From Caenimonas sp. SL110 (GTDB lineage Bacteria; Pseudomonadota; Gammaproteobacteria; Burkholderiales; Burkholderiaceae_C): DNA of 37,736 nucleotides. Below, in pieces: positions 9,560 to 16,718 of this stretch (position 1 is the stretch's first letter; every line of letters begins with the position of its first letter). Position numbers and translations under genes: made by a program. The stretch covers positions 1 through 37,736 of the forward strand of contig NZ_JANU01000020.1 in the NCBI RefSeq assembly GCF_001044395.1. Reading direction: 5' to 3'. Under the pieces are notes generated by a model. It saw nothing but the letters and a program-made list of their open reading frames with translations. It did not search any database and was not told the origin of the DNA.

Positions 9560-10266
9560 GCCATCTCTCCCTTGACAAACAAATCTGCTTCGCGCGACAC
9601 CTCGCCAAGGCGTGGGCCGCTGAAAAACTCCTGCACCGGCAGGTCGGCCAGCACGCGCCCATGCTCCAGGTAGATCACCCGCGTGGCCAGGCGCTTGACC
9701 TGCCCGAGGTTGTGGCTCGCAAACACCAGCGTCATGCCGGTGGCGGCAAAGTCGGCCATCAGCGATTCAACTTCGCGCTTGGCGTGCGGGTCCAGGCTGG
9801 AGGTGGGCTCATCGAGCAGCAAGACATCGGGCTCCATGCTCCAGGCGCGCGCCAGCGCAAGACGCTGCTGTTGCCCGCCCGACAGCGTGTTGGCCCGGCG
9901 CAAGGCCACATCGACGAGCCCGACGGTTGCCAACGCATCGAGCGCCTTGTGTTTCGCCTGCGCCCATGGCGTGCCCGCGATCCAGAGCCCGAGCGCGACA
10001 TTGGCGACAGCGCTGGCTCGCAGCATGTAGGGCCGCTGGAACACCATCGCCTGGCGCATTGCGCTGTCGCGCAGCACCGAGCCGGCCGTTGGCTTCACCA
10101 ATGCGTTGAGCACGCGAAGCAGCGTGCTCTTGCCGCTGCCGTTCGCGCCGATCAGCGCAAGCCGCTCGCCGGGTGCGAGCCTCAGATCAATGCCGTTGAG
10201 CGCCGCGAAGCGACCGAAGCGCACATCCACGCCGTTGAGCTGGATCAGCGCGCCCATACCACTCAT
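9556..10266 (-). CDS. tupC: Tungstate ABC transporter ATP-binding protein TupC
   Basis: This is the ATPase subunit of the tungstate importer. I choose the start at 10266 (MSGMGALIQL) because its ATG overlaps the permease stop (ATGA), giving 236 residues; a second ATG three codons later is also possible. Walker A GANGSGKS is at residues 40-47. The signature LSGGQQQRLALARAW is followed by Walker B VLLLDEPTSSLD, and the H-loop is FASHNLGQVKR. Unlike ModC it has no C-terminal TOBE domain, which fits the short TupC family. It lies between the permease and binding-protein genes, with overlaps on both sides. Confidence 0.92.
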   Translation of the reverse strand: MSGMGALIQLNGVDVRFGRFAALNGIDLRLAPGERLALIGANGSGKSTLLRVLNALVKPTAGSVLRDSAMRQAMVFQRPYMLRASAVANVALGLWIAGTPWAQAKHKALDALATVGLVDVALRRANTLSGGQQQRLALARAWSMEPDVLLLDEPTSSLDPHAKREVESLMADFAATGMTLVFASHNLGQVKRLATRVIYLEHGRVLADLPVQEFFSGPRLGEVSREADLFVKGEMA

Positions 10267-11000
10267 ACCGTCGCAGCCCGCGCCAGCAAGCCCCGGCTGT
10301 CTTCGATGCTGGTGCGCCACCGGCCCAGCGCAGCGATGCCTGCATTGAGCAGCAGCACGACCAACAACAGGACCATGCCAAGCGCCAGCGCCAGCGGCAG
10401 GTCGCCCTTGCTGGTTTCCAGCGCAATGGCGGTTGTCATCACGCGCGTGAAGCCATCGATGTTGCCGCCCACGATCATCACGGCGCCAACTTCGGAAATC
10501 GCGCGGCCGAAGCAGGCGATCAGGATGGTGAGCAATGCGTAACGCTCATCCCATCCGAGCAGCAGGCCGCGCAGCATAGTGCGCGCACCCAGCGATGCAA
10601 GCTGCTCACCGTGCGCCAGGTCTGCGTCTTCGACAGCGCGTCGCGTCAGCGCCGTGGCGACCGGCAGCACCAGGATGGCCTGGGCGACGACCATCGCCTT
10701 GAATGAGAACAGCCAGCCGAGCGAACCCAGCGGTCCGGAGCGCGACAGCAGCAGGTACACCACCAGCCCCACGACCACCGAAGGCAGCGCGAGCAAGGTG
10801 TTGAGAAACATGAGCAGGACACCCCGGCCACGAAAGCGCGCGACACCCAGCCACGCACCAGCGACGATGCCCAGCCCGCAAGCCAGCGCGCAGGCCACGG
10901 TGCTGACAGCCACCGATCGGGCCACGATCGAGGCCAGCATCGGGTCCCATTCAAGAATCAAAGCAATGGCCGCCGCAGCGCTATCCGAGAAGGTATTCAT
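10263..11000 (-). CDS. tupB: Tungstate ABC transporter permease TupB
   Basis: This is the membrane channel of the tungstate importer. I choose the ATG at 11000 (MNTFSDSAAAAI), giving 245 residues; an upstream alternative at 11036 would add 12 residues of uncharacteristic sequence. About five to six transmembrane helices are visible. The permease loop LASLGARTMLRGLLLGWDERYALLTI contacts the ATPase. The block FGRAISEVGAVMIVGGNIDGFTRVMTTAIALE is a strong TupB signature. It is the first gene of the minus-strand tup operon (permease, ATPase, binding protein) and is divergent from the regulator gene at 11204, with a 203-bp spacer between them. Confidence 0.92.
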   Translation of the reverse strand: MNTFSDSAAAAIALILEWDPMLASIVARSVAVSTVACALACGLGIVAGAWLGVARFRGRGVLLMFLNTLLALPSVVVGLVVYLLLSRSGPLGSLGWLFSFKAMVVAQAILVLPVATALTRRAVEDADLAHGEQLASLGARTMLRGLLLGWDERYALLTILIACFGRAISEVGAVMIVGGNIDGFTRVMTTAIALETSKGDLPLALALGMVLLLVVLLLNAGIAALGRWRTSIEDSRGLLARAATV

Positions 11001-11050
11001 GCGCGGCCAATCGTAGGTGCACAGTCGCAACTGCACATCGGTAAAGGCGA

Positions 11051-11072
11051 GCTATGAATCGTCGTGCATAGC
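11051..11072. promoter_or_regulatory. Operator-like inverted repeat between tupB and regulator gene
   Basis: GCTATG (11051-11056) and CATAGC (11067-11072) form a perfect 6-bp inverted repeat with a 10-bp spacer, giving half-sites about 16 bp apart, suited to a dimeric helix-turn-helix protein. It lies about 50 bp upstream of the tupB start. A nearby GTGCA...TGCAC pair (about 11017-11036) is a second candidate. Assignment to the adjacent ModE-like protein is inference. Confidence 0.35.
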
Positions 11073-11081
11073 CAGCCCCAA

Positions 11082-11174
11082 CGGTTGTCATGCCGGACTC
11101 GATCCGGCATCCACCGCGAAGCGGCGACGGCGCGTGATCAAGCATGGATTGCGGATCAAGTCCGCAATGACAGC
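11082..11174. repeat. REPIN-like palindromic element, full copy 2
   Basis: This has the same two-palindrome structure as the copy at 55-145: TGCCGGACTCGATCCGGCA on the left and ATTGCGGATCAAGTCCGCAAT on the right, with outer ends TGTCAT and ATGACAGCC. It lies inside the tupB/regulator divergent spacer and ends about 30 bp before the GTG of the regulator, so it would be in or near that gene's leader. Confidence 0.8.
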
Positions 11175-11203
11175 CGGGGACCGGCCCGGGTCATACTCCA
11201 GCC

Positions 11204-12307
11204 GTGCGCAAGATCGAGCTCTCCTATTCCTTTACCGACCGGGCAGGGCCGCGTCGAATCCACAATGCGCTGATGGACTTGCTGGGCGCCGTGCGAGACG
11301 CAGGGTCTATCTCGGGCGCTGCCAAGCTTGTTGGCCTCTCGTACCGCCATGTCTGGGGCGAACTCAAGCGCTGGGAGACCGAACTCGGCCACGACCTCAT
11401 CGTCTGGGACAAGGGCCAGCCCGCTCGCCTTTCGGAATTCGGCGACAAGCTGCTGTGGGCCGAGCGGCAGGCGCAGGCGCGCCTCGCGCCGCAGATCGCA
11501 GCGCTGCACGCCGACCTGGAACACGCATTTGCACTGGCATTCGACGACGCTGCGCATGTCCTGACTTTCTTCGCGAGCCATGACGATGCGCTCGCCTTGC
11601 TGCGCGAACAGGCCGTCGCCCAGTCGCGCCTGCACCTGGATATCCGGTTTTGCGGCAGTGTCGATGCGATCAGCGCGTTGAACCAGGGGCGCTGCGTGAT
11701 GGCGGGTTTTCATACGCCGCCCGATGCCGATCTGGGCACCGTGTCGCAGCATGCCTATCAGGGTTTGCTGCAGCCGGGCCACCACAAGCTGATCGGCTTT
11801 GCACTGCGCAGCCAGGGGCTGGTTGTCGCAAGCGGCAATCCCAGGCGCCTGGCCTCGCTGGCCGACCTGGCACAGCCCGGCGTCCGTTTCATCAATCGCG
11901 GCCTGGGCAGCGGCACTCGCGTGTTGCTCGACCAGCTGATGGCGTCTGCAGGCCTGCAGCCGTCGGAGATTGCTGGTTATGCGAACAGCGAGAGTTCGCA
12001 CGCGGCCGTTGCGCAGCAGGTTGCATCCGGCGCGGCCGACGCAGGTCTTTGCATCGAGGCAGTCGCGCATTCACGCGGCCTGGATTTTGTGCCGCTGGTG
12101 CAGGAGCATTACTTTCTGGTTTGCCTGAAGGACGCGCTGGACCAGCCTGCGGTGCTTGCATTGCTGGAGGTGCTGCGCAGCGATTCATGGAAGCAGCAGA
12201 TCGCGGCCTTGCCCGGCTATGAGCCGTGGAAGTCCGGCGAGGTGCTGAGCCTCAAGCGGGAGCTGCCGTGGTGGGATCTGGCGCCCAAACGCAAGCGCGC
12301 AATCTGA
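11204..12307 (+). CDS. ModE-like HTH regulator fused to a periplasmic-binding-protein-like domain
   Basis: This is a probable cytoplasmic one-component sensor of molybdate or tungstate. The 367-residue product starts at GTG 11204 and has no signal peptide. Residues about 17-80 are a winged helix-turn-helix of the ModE/LysR N-terminal type (LLGAVRDAGSISGAAKLVGL, SYRHVWGELKRWE, then a wing). From about residue 115 to the end it resembles a COG1910-type PBP2 domain (GCVMAGFHTP-like strand, VRFINRGLGSGTRVLLDQL, GYANSESSHAAVAQQVASGAADAG). In classical ModE the sensor is a pair of TOBE domains, so this is a different sensor architecture. Divergence from tupBCA suggests it controls tungstate or molybdate uptake. 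The ligand is inferred. Confidence 0.85.
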   Translation: MRKIELSYSFTDRAGPRRIHNALMDLLGAVRDAGSISGAAKLVGLSYRHVWGELKRWETELGHDLIVWDKGQPARLSEFGDKLLWAERQAQARLAPQIAALHADLEHAFALAFDDAAHVLTFFASHDDALALLREQAVAQSRLHLDIRFCGSVDAISALNQGRCVMAGFHTPPDADLGTVSQHAYQGLLQPGHHKLIGFALRSQGLVVASGNPRRLASLADLAQPGVRFINRGLGSGTRVLLDQLMASAGLQPSEIAGYANSESSHAAVAQQVASGAADAGLCIEAVAHSRGLDFVPLVQEHYFLVCLKDALDQPAVLALLEVLRSDSWKQQIAALPGYEPWKSGEVLSLKRELPWWDLAPKRKRAI

Positions 12308-12309
12308 GG

Positions 12310-12465
12310 CTTGTCATGCCGGACTCGATCCGGCATCCACCGCGCAGCGGCAACTGCGGCTGATCGAACATGGATTGCGGATCAAGTCCGCAATGACAGC
12401 CGTGGGGTCCGCAATGACAGCCGTGGGGTCCGCAATGACAGCCGTGGGGTCCACAATGACAGCCC
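12310..12465. repeat. REPIN-like element, copy 3, with 21-bp tandem expansion
   Basis: A full two-palindrome element occupies 12310-12404. Its right end is then repeated in tandem from 12386 to 12465 with a period of exactly 21 bp. Each unit begins GTCCGCAATGACAGCC and continues GTGGG; units start at 12386, 12407, 12428 and 12449, the last with one change (GTCCACAATGAC). The array is followed by a short T-run. It lies between the convergent regulator gene and the EgtB/SenA-like gene. Confidence 0.85.
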
Positions 12466-12471
12466 CTTTTT

Positions 12472-13740
12472 TTAAACCGCGCAGGTGCGAAACCCCACAA
12501 ACCCATCATCGCGCTCTGGCAGCGCGAAGCCGCGCGCCTTCGGGTGCTTCATGCGGGCGCGAGCCGCAAAAGATGCGCCCCGTTGCACGCGAGCCTGGCC
12601 GAAAAATGCGGGCGCTTCAAACGGTGTCCCCTGCGTCCACACATCCGGCGTGAAACCGGGCCAGGGCCGCAAGGTGCTGGCCGTCCACTCACGCACATCG
12701 CCCCAGCGAAATCCGCGCCGCCCGGCTGCATGCGCGGCAAGATCCCATTCCACTTCGGTTGGCAATCTGCGGCCGGCCCAACGCGCGAACGCATCGGCTT
12801 CCCACCAGCTCACATGCATCGCGCTCTGCGTTGCGGACATGCGCGAGGACTTGCCGAACAGCATCTGCATCACCGCCCCGCTCGCCGCGCCGATCTGCTC
12901 CACGTGCCGGGGACCTCGCCTGCCTTCCTGAGCGGCCTCGCGCTGGAGCCACTCCCAACCAGAGGTCTGCCAGAACCCAGGCGTGTCGTAGCCGCCATCG
13001 TCGACAAATTCGGCGTACTGCGCCCAGGTCACCGGTTGCGCATCGATTTCGAATTCGGGCACGTCGATCTCATGCGCCCATTTCTCCACACCGAAAACAA
13101 AGCCCCCCGGTTTCGCACCCAGTGCCCAGCGCTGCGCAGGCACGAGCAAAGGCTCGCGCGACTGCACTCCGACCGGCAATGCGAGCTGTATGGGCACACC
13201 CAGCGCCTGCGCAAGTACAACGAGTTGCTCGCATCGCATGTCTTCGTGAAAAAGCGAAGCGCGAAAGAAATAAAGCGCCTCATCGTCGTCGGGCGTGCGC
13301 TCCAGCAATTCCAGCGTGCTTTCCAGCGTTTCAAGCAGGTAGGCGCGGATGGCTTCGTAATCGGGAAGCGGCGTCTCCCAGCGTGTTGCGTGGGGAGCCA
13401 GCGCCGGGCTGAACCAGCGGTCTGCCATCGGCTCTATGGATGCGAGTCGCACCGTATCTGCCGGGCATGCCGCCCCGAGTCCGCGCTGGGGGTTGCGGCC
13501 TATCCAGTATTCACAGAGCCAGCCGATGTTGCCTGCAAGCCACGCCGGCAATTCAAGGTCGCCCCGGTGCGGCACCGCGAGCTTGCCGGCCAGTTGCGCC
13601 CGCTCGAAATAAGCCAGCAGGTGCAGCGTGTGGTTTCGCGCATCCATGAGCGCAAGCGAGAGCAGTTCAGGGGTGGCCCGGCGCCCTGCGACAGGGTCGT
13701 CGATCGACGAGGAGACGTCGGTGGGCGTGTAGGGCGGCAT
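12472..13740 (-). CDS. EgtB/SenA-like nonheme iron enzyme family protein with altered metal site
   Basis: The 422-residue product belongs to the ergothioneine sulfoxide synthase (EgtB)/selenoneine synthase (SenA) superfamily. An N-terminal DinB_2 four-helix domain (about 25-190) precedes a C-type-lectin-like FGE-sulfatase domain (about 215-422, with LPTEVEWDLAA, VREWTASTLRPWPGF, RVQRGASFAARARM and FVGFRTC). The tail resembles the EgtB-X/SenA subgroup. In EgtB the iron is held by His51 in a W-DLAHIG motif and by His134 and His138 in HEHQHDE. Here the corresponding motifs read LAGNIGW (Asn71) and HEDMRCE (His165, Arg169, Glu171), so two of three ligands appear lost. No senB, senC or egtD is in the window. 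The family assignment is firm. Whether it is active, and on what, is unknown. Confidence 0.82.
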   Translation of the reverse strand: MPPYTPTDVSSSIDDPVAGRRATPELLSLALMDARNHTLHLLAYFERAQLAGKLAVPHRGDLELPAWLAGNIGWLCEYWIGRNPQRGLGAACPADTVRLASIEPMADRWFSPALAPHATRWETPLPDYEAIRAYLLETLESTLELLERTPDDDEALYFFRASLFHEDMRCEQLVVLAQALGVPIQLALPVGVQSREPLLVPAQRWALGAKPGGFVFGVEKWAHEIDVPEFEIDAQPVTWAQYAEFVDDGGYDTPGFWQTSGWEWLQREAAQEGRRGPRHVEQIGAASGAVMQMLFGKSSRMSATQSAMHVSWWEADAFARWAGRRLPTEVEWDLAAHAAGRRGFRWGDVREWTASTLRPWPGFTPDVWTQGTPFEAPAFFGQARVQRGASFAARARMKHPKARGFALPERDDGFVGFRTCAV

Positions 13741-13936
13741 GCGCCATTATTCATCTTCACGGCCCCCCTGCACACCGCACTGAACAGTTAGGCGTCACGG
13801 GTCAACCCGTATAACATCTGTCAGGTTTTTCTCAGCGCTGCGCCAAACTATAGAAGTAATAATCGCGGGCTGGGCAAGACACCTCGGCACTTTTGGTTGA
13901 CGTACGAATTAACACAATATTTCCGGAGACTGCGCC
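13741..13936. other. Divergent intergenic region, EgtB/SenA-like gene and TRAP operon
   Basis: This 196-bp AT-richer spacer separates the minus-strand EgtB-like gene from the plus-strand TRAP operon, so it should hold promoters for both. Candidate elements include a TATAGA hexamer near 13850 and TTGACG at 13897-13902, but I cannot pair them into a convincing promoter. A good ribosome-binding site, CGGAGA (13924-13929), precedes the GTG of the small permease at 13937. Confidence 0.4.
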
Positions 13937-14476
13937 GTGTCATTTCTTCTCAAATTCGCCCTGGGCATGGACTGGCTGAGCGACCGCATCGGCAAGCTCG
14001 CCTCGTGGGCCGTGCTGATTTCAGCCGTGATCTGCGCCGGCACAGCCTTCGTGCGCTACGGCCTGGACATGGGCTCCAACGCATGGCTCGAAGTGCAGTG
14101 GTATCTCTTCGCCGCCATCGTCATGCTGGGCGCGCCCTATGTGCTCGAAAAGAACGAACACGTCCGTGTCGACCTGATCTACGGAAAGCTCAAAGGCAAC
14201 GGTCCTGTGTACGTGGACCTGTTCGGCCTCCTGCTTTTCCTGCTGCCTGTGATCGGCCTGCTTGCGTGGCTGTCATGGCCCTACTTCTACCGCGTGTGGA
14301 CCATGAATGAAATGTCGAGCAACGCCGGTGGCCTGATCCGCTGGCCGGTGGTGATCCTGATGCCGGTGGGCTTTGCCCTGCTGTGGCTGCAGGGCTGGGC
14401 CGAGGTCATCAAGCGGGTGGCGTACCTGCAGGGCAAATTCGCGATGGACACCCATTACGAAAAGCCAATCCAGTAA
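13937..14476 (+). CDS. TRAP transporter small permease (DctQ/FcbT2 type)
   Basis: This is the four-helix small membrane subunit of a tripartite ATP-independent periplasmic transporter. It starts at GTG 13937 with the ribosome-binding site CGGAGA 7 bp upstream, giving 179 residues. Hydrophobic helices lie at about residues 20-42, 55-75, 92-117 and 135-158. The conserved DctQ block is seen as WLEVQWYLFAAIVMLGAPY and ALEKNEHVRVDLIY-like sequence (VLEKNEHVRVDLIYGKL). It resembles the mannitol/chloroaromatic/2-oxo-acid class (COG4665). It is followed after 36 bp by the large permease. The binding-protein genes for this system are probably the two on the opposite strand at 16719-19033. Confidence 0.93.
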   Translation: MSFLLKFALGMDWLSDRIGKLASWAVLISAVICAGTAFVRYGLDMGSNAWLEVQWYLFAAIVMLGAPYVLEKNEHVRVDLIYGKLKGNGPVYVDLFGLLLFLLPVIGLLAWLSWPYFYRVWTMNEMSSNAGGLIRWPVVILMPVGFALLWLQGWAEVIKRVAYLQGKFAMDTHYEKPIQ

Positions 14477-14512
14477 GCGGCTGCACAAAAACAAAAGAGA
14501 CGGATCCACAAA

Positions 14513-16033
14513 ATGCAGATGCAGAACTTCGCCCCGATCATGTTCGCGGGCCTCGTCGTCGTGATGCTGGTCGGCTTTCCGGTGGCGTTCTCGCTCGCCG
14601 CGCTGGGCCTGGGCAGCGCCTTCTACGCCATCCACATGGGATGGTTCAACGTGGCCTTCATGGGCAACCTGCCCATATCGATCTTCTCGATCCTGAGCAA
14701 CGAACTGTTGCTGGCCATTCCCTTCTTCACGTTCATGGGAACGATCCTGGAGAAGTGCGGCCTGGCCGAAGACATGCTCGATTCGATGGGCCAGCTGTTC
14801 GGCCCCGTCAAGGGCGGCCTGGGCTATTCGGTCATCATCGTGGGCTTCATCCTGGGAGCCATCACCGGCACCGTGGCGGGCCAGGTGATCGCGATGGCGC
14901 TGATCTCGCTGCCTGTGATGATGCGTTACGGCTACAACATGCGCTATGCCACCGGCGTGCTGGCCGCGTCCGGCACGATCACGCAGCTGGTTCCGCCGTC
15001 GCTGGTGCTGGTGGTGCTGGCCGACCAGCTCGGCAAGCCCGTGGGTGACATGTACAAGGGCGCATGGGGTCCGTCCATCCTGCAGATCGCGCTGTTCGCG
15101 GCGTTTACTTTCGCGCTCAGCGTCGTCAAGCCGCATCACGTGCCCGGTGTGCCGAAAGAAGCCCGCACGCTCAACGGCTGGAAGCTGTGGGCCAAGTGTC
15201 TCAAGGGCATCATTCCCTCGGCCGCGCTCATCTTCGTTGTGCTGGGTTCGATGGGCGGCCTGCCGATGCAGACGCATGCCGTGGCAACGCCGACCGAAGC
15301 CGGCGCGATGGGCGCAATGGGCGCATTGCTGCTGGCCGCGATGAACCGCCGCCTGACCTTCGCGCTGATGTGGGACGCCATGCACGGCACCATGCGCCTG
15401 ACGGCCATGGTCGTGTTCATCCTGATCGGCTCGCGCGTGTTCAGCCAGGTGTTCCAGGGTGTGGACGGCGCGGTGTGGGTCGAGCACCTGCTCACCGGCC
15501 TGCCGGGCGGCCAGGTGGGCTTCCTGATCGTCGTGAACATCTTCGTGTTCTTCCTGGCGTTCTTCCTGGACTTCTTCGAGATCGCCTTCATCGTCGTGCC
15601 GATGCTCGCGCCGGTTGCCGCCAAGCTGGGCATCGACCTGGTGTGGTTCGGCGTCATCCTGTGCGTGAACCTGCAGACCAGCTTCATGCACCCGCCGTTC
15701 GGCTTCGCCCTGTTCTACCTGCGCGGCATCGCCGATACGCTCTACAAGGAAAAACGAATCCCGGTGCCGGTGCAGTCCAATGACATCTACCTGGGTGCCA
15801 TTCCGTGGGTGATCATGCAGCTGATCCTGGTGGCCATCGTGATCTTCATCCCGCAGACTGTCACGGTGTTCCTGGACAAGGAAGTGAAGGTCGATATCGA
15901 CAAGGTCAAGATCGAGATGCCGGTCGAGGCACCAGCCCTCCCAGTCCCGGGCGTCGATCCCCTCAAGCCGGTCGATCCAGCGACCACCGAAGCCGACGAG
16001 CAGAAGAAGATCGACGATCTCTTCAAGAAGTAG
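14513..16033 (+). CDS. TRAP transporter large permease (DctM/FcbT3 type)
   Basis: This is the ion-coupled transport subunit of the TRAP system, which uses a sodium or proton gradient to move organic acids. The 506 residues are mostly transmembrane (12 or more helices), with conserved TRAP blocks FFTFMGTILEKCGLAEDML and ASGTITQLVPPSLVLVVLADQL. It is longer than the usual 430-residue DctM, as in the COG4664 subgroup. The extra C-terminus, beyond about residue 455, is a soluble tail rich in Pro, Val, Lys and Asp ending DEQKKIDDLFKK. The start is ATG 14513; a second ATG lies two codons later. The stop overlaps the start of the next gene by one base. Confidence 0.94.
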   Translation: MQMQNFAPIMFAGLVVVMLVGFPVAFSLAALGLGSAFYAIHMGWFNVAFMGNLPISIFSILSNELLLAIPFFTFMGTILEKCGLAEDMLDSMGQLFGPVKGGLGYSVIIVGFILGAITGTVAGQVIAMALISLPVMMRYGYNMRYATGVLAASGTITQLVPPSLVLVVLADQLGKPVGDMYKGAWGPSILQIALFAAFTFALSVVKPHHVPGVPKEARTLNGWKLWAKCLKGIIPSAALIFVVLGSMGGLPMQTHAVATPTEAGAMGAMGALLLAAMNRRLTFALMWDAMHGTMRLTAMVVFILIGSRVFSQVFQGVDGAVWVEHLLTGLPGGQVGFLIVVNIFVFFLAFFLDFFEIAFIVVPMLAPVAAKLGIDLVWFGVILCVNLQTSFMHPPFGFALFYLRGIADTLYKEKRIPVPVQSNDIYLGAIPWVIMQLILVAIVIFIPQTVTVFLDKEVKVDIDKVKIEMPVEAPALPVPGVDPLKPVDPATTEADEQKKIDDLFKK

Positions 16034-16536
16034 TGGACATTCCCCAGGCCGAGCCCCTCGGCCCTCCTTCCTTCCGGTTCGTCCCGCGCGTGCAACCCAT
16101 GCGGGTGCGCGCGTTCTCACTGCCGTTTCGCCTGCTGGCAACCGTCATGGTGTTCGGCATCGAGGTGTGGATGTACGTGCTGTGGCAGGCGGGCCAGCTG
16201 TCGCCTCCCGGCCTTTCGACAGCGGCCGCGCTTGGCTGGCCGCTGGCGGCCGTCGGGATCATGCTGTACACGTGGTGGCACATCGTGACCAGCCGAACCA
16301 CGCTCACACCCACGGCATTGCACCAGAGCTGGATGTGGGACAAGAAGATGGAACTGGGCGAGCTGGCCTACGGCAAGCTGATTCGCGTTCCGGGGCTGGA
16401 TTGGCTGATCGCCCCGCGTCTTTACGTGCGAACCCTGCTGGGAAAGTTCGCCGTGTTCTACGCCGCGGACGCCGCGATGCTGGCCGAGTTCGAGCGGCTG
16501 ATCGCGGAGCTGAAGGCGTTTCGCGGGTTCAGGTAG
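16033..16536 (+). CDS. Membrane protein with two helices and PH-like tail, TRAP operon
   Basis: I do not recognise a named family. The likely start is a GTG at 16033 that shares one base with the DctM stop, giving 167 residues; ATG 16099 is an alternative (145 residues). Two hydrophobic helices lie at about residues 30-50 and 60-82. The remainder is soluble: TTLTPTALHQSW, then a segment on inner-face loops (GKLIRVPGLDWLIAP), then GKFAVFYAADAAMLAEFERL. This layout resembles bacterial PH-domain (YdbS/bPH2-like) membrane proteins, where a TM hairpin precedes a small beta domain. The tight overlap suggests co-expression with the transporter. Function unknown. Confidence 0.75.
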   Translation: MDIPQAEPLGPPSFRFVPRVQPMRVRAFSLPFRLLATVMVFGIEVWMYVLWQAGQLSPPGLSTAAALGWPLAAVGIMLYTWWHIVTSRTTLTPTALHQSWMWDKKMELGELAYGKLIRVPGLDWLIAPRLYVRTLLGKFAVFYAADAAMLAEFERLIAELKAFRGFR

Positions 16537-16547
16537 CCCATCTCCAG

Positions 16548-16711
16548 GGCTGTCATGCAGCTCCTGGCTGTCGTGCATCCCCGGCTGTCGTGCCGGACTC
16601 GATCCGGCATCCATGCAGCGCCTGCGCAAGCGCCGCTTCCGCTTCGCGGTGGATTGCGGATCGAGTCCGCAATGACAGCCGGGTGCGCGCAATGACAGCC
16701 GGGTGCGCGCC
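16548..16711. repeat. REPIN-like element, copy 4, with duplicated ends
   Basis: This diverged copy has TGCCGGACTCGATCCGGCA on the left and ATTGCGGATCGAGTCCGCAAT on the right. Between the palindromes it carries a different, longer spacer than copies 1-3. Both borders are partly duplicated: CTGTCATGCAG and CTGTCGTGCATCC on the left, and a repeated GCGCAATGACAGCCGGGT on the right. It lies between the convergent PH-like gene and the TRAP binding-protein gene. Confidence 0.75.
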
Positions 16712-16718
16712 TGACGAA

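Noticed and set aside
12386..12465. Possible short CRISPR array
   Set aside because: Units are directly adjacent with a 21-bp period and no unique spacers; it is a tandem repeat derived from the REP-like element, and no cas genes are near.
13741..13936. Sigma-54 promoter upstream of the TRAP operon
   Set aside because: A GGCAC-containing segment near 13885 lacks the correctly spaced TTGC half, so the -24/-12 pattern is not met.
14273..16141. Long minus-strand open frame opposite the DctM gene (622 codons)
   Set aside because: Composition is His/Arg/Glu/Asp/Gln-rich, typical of an antisense shadow of a membrane-protein gene; the plus-strand TRAP permease is certain.
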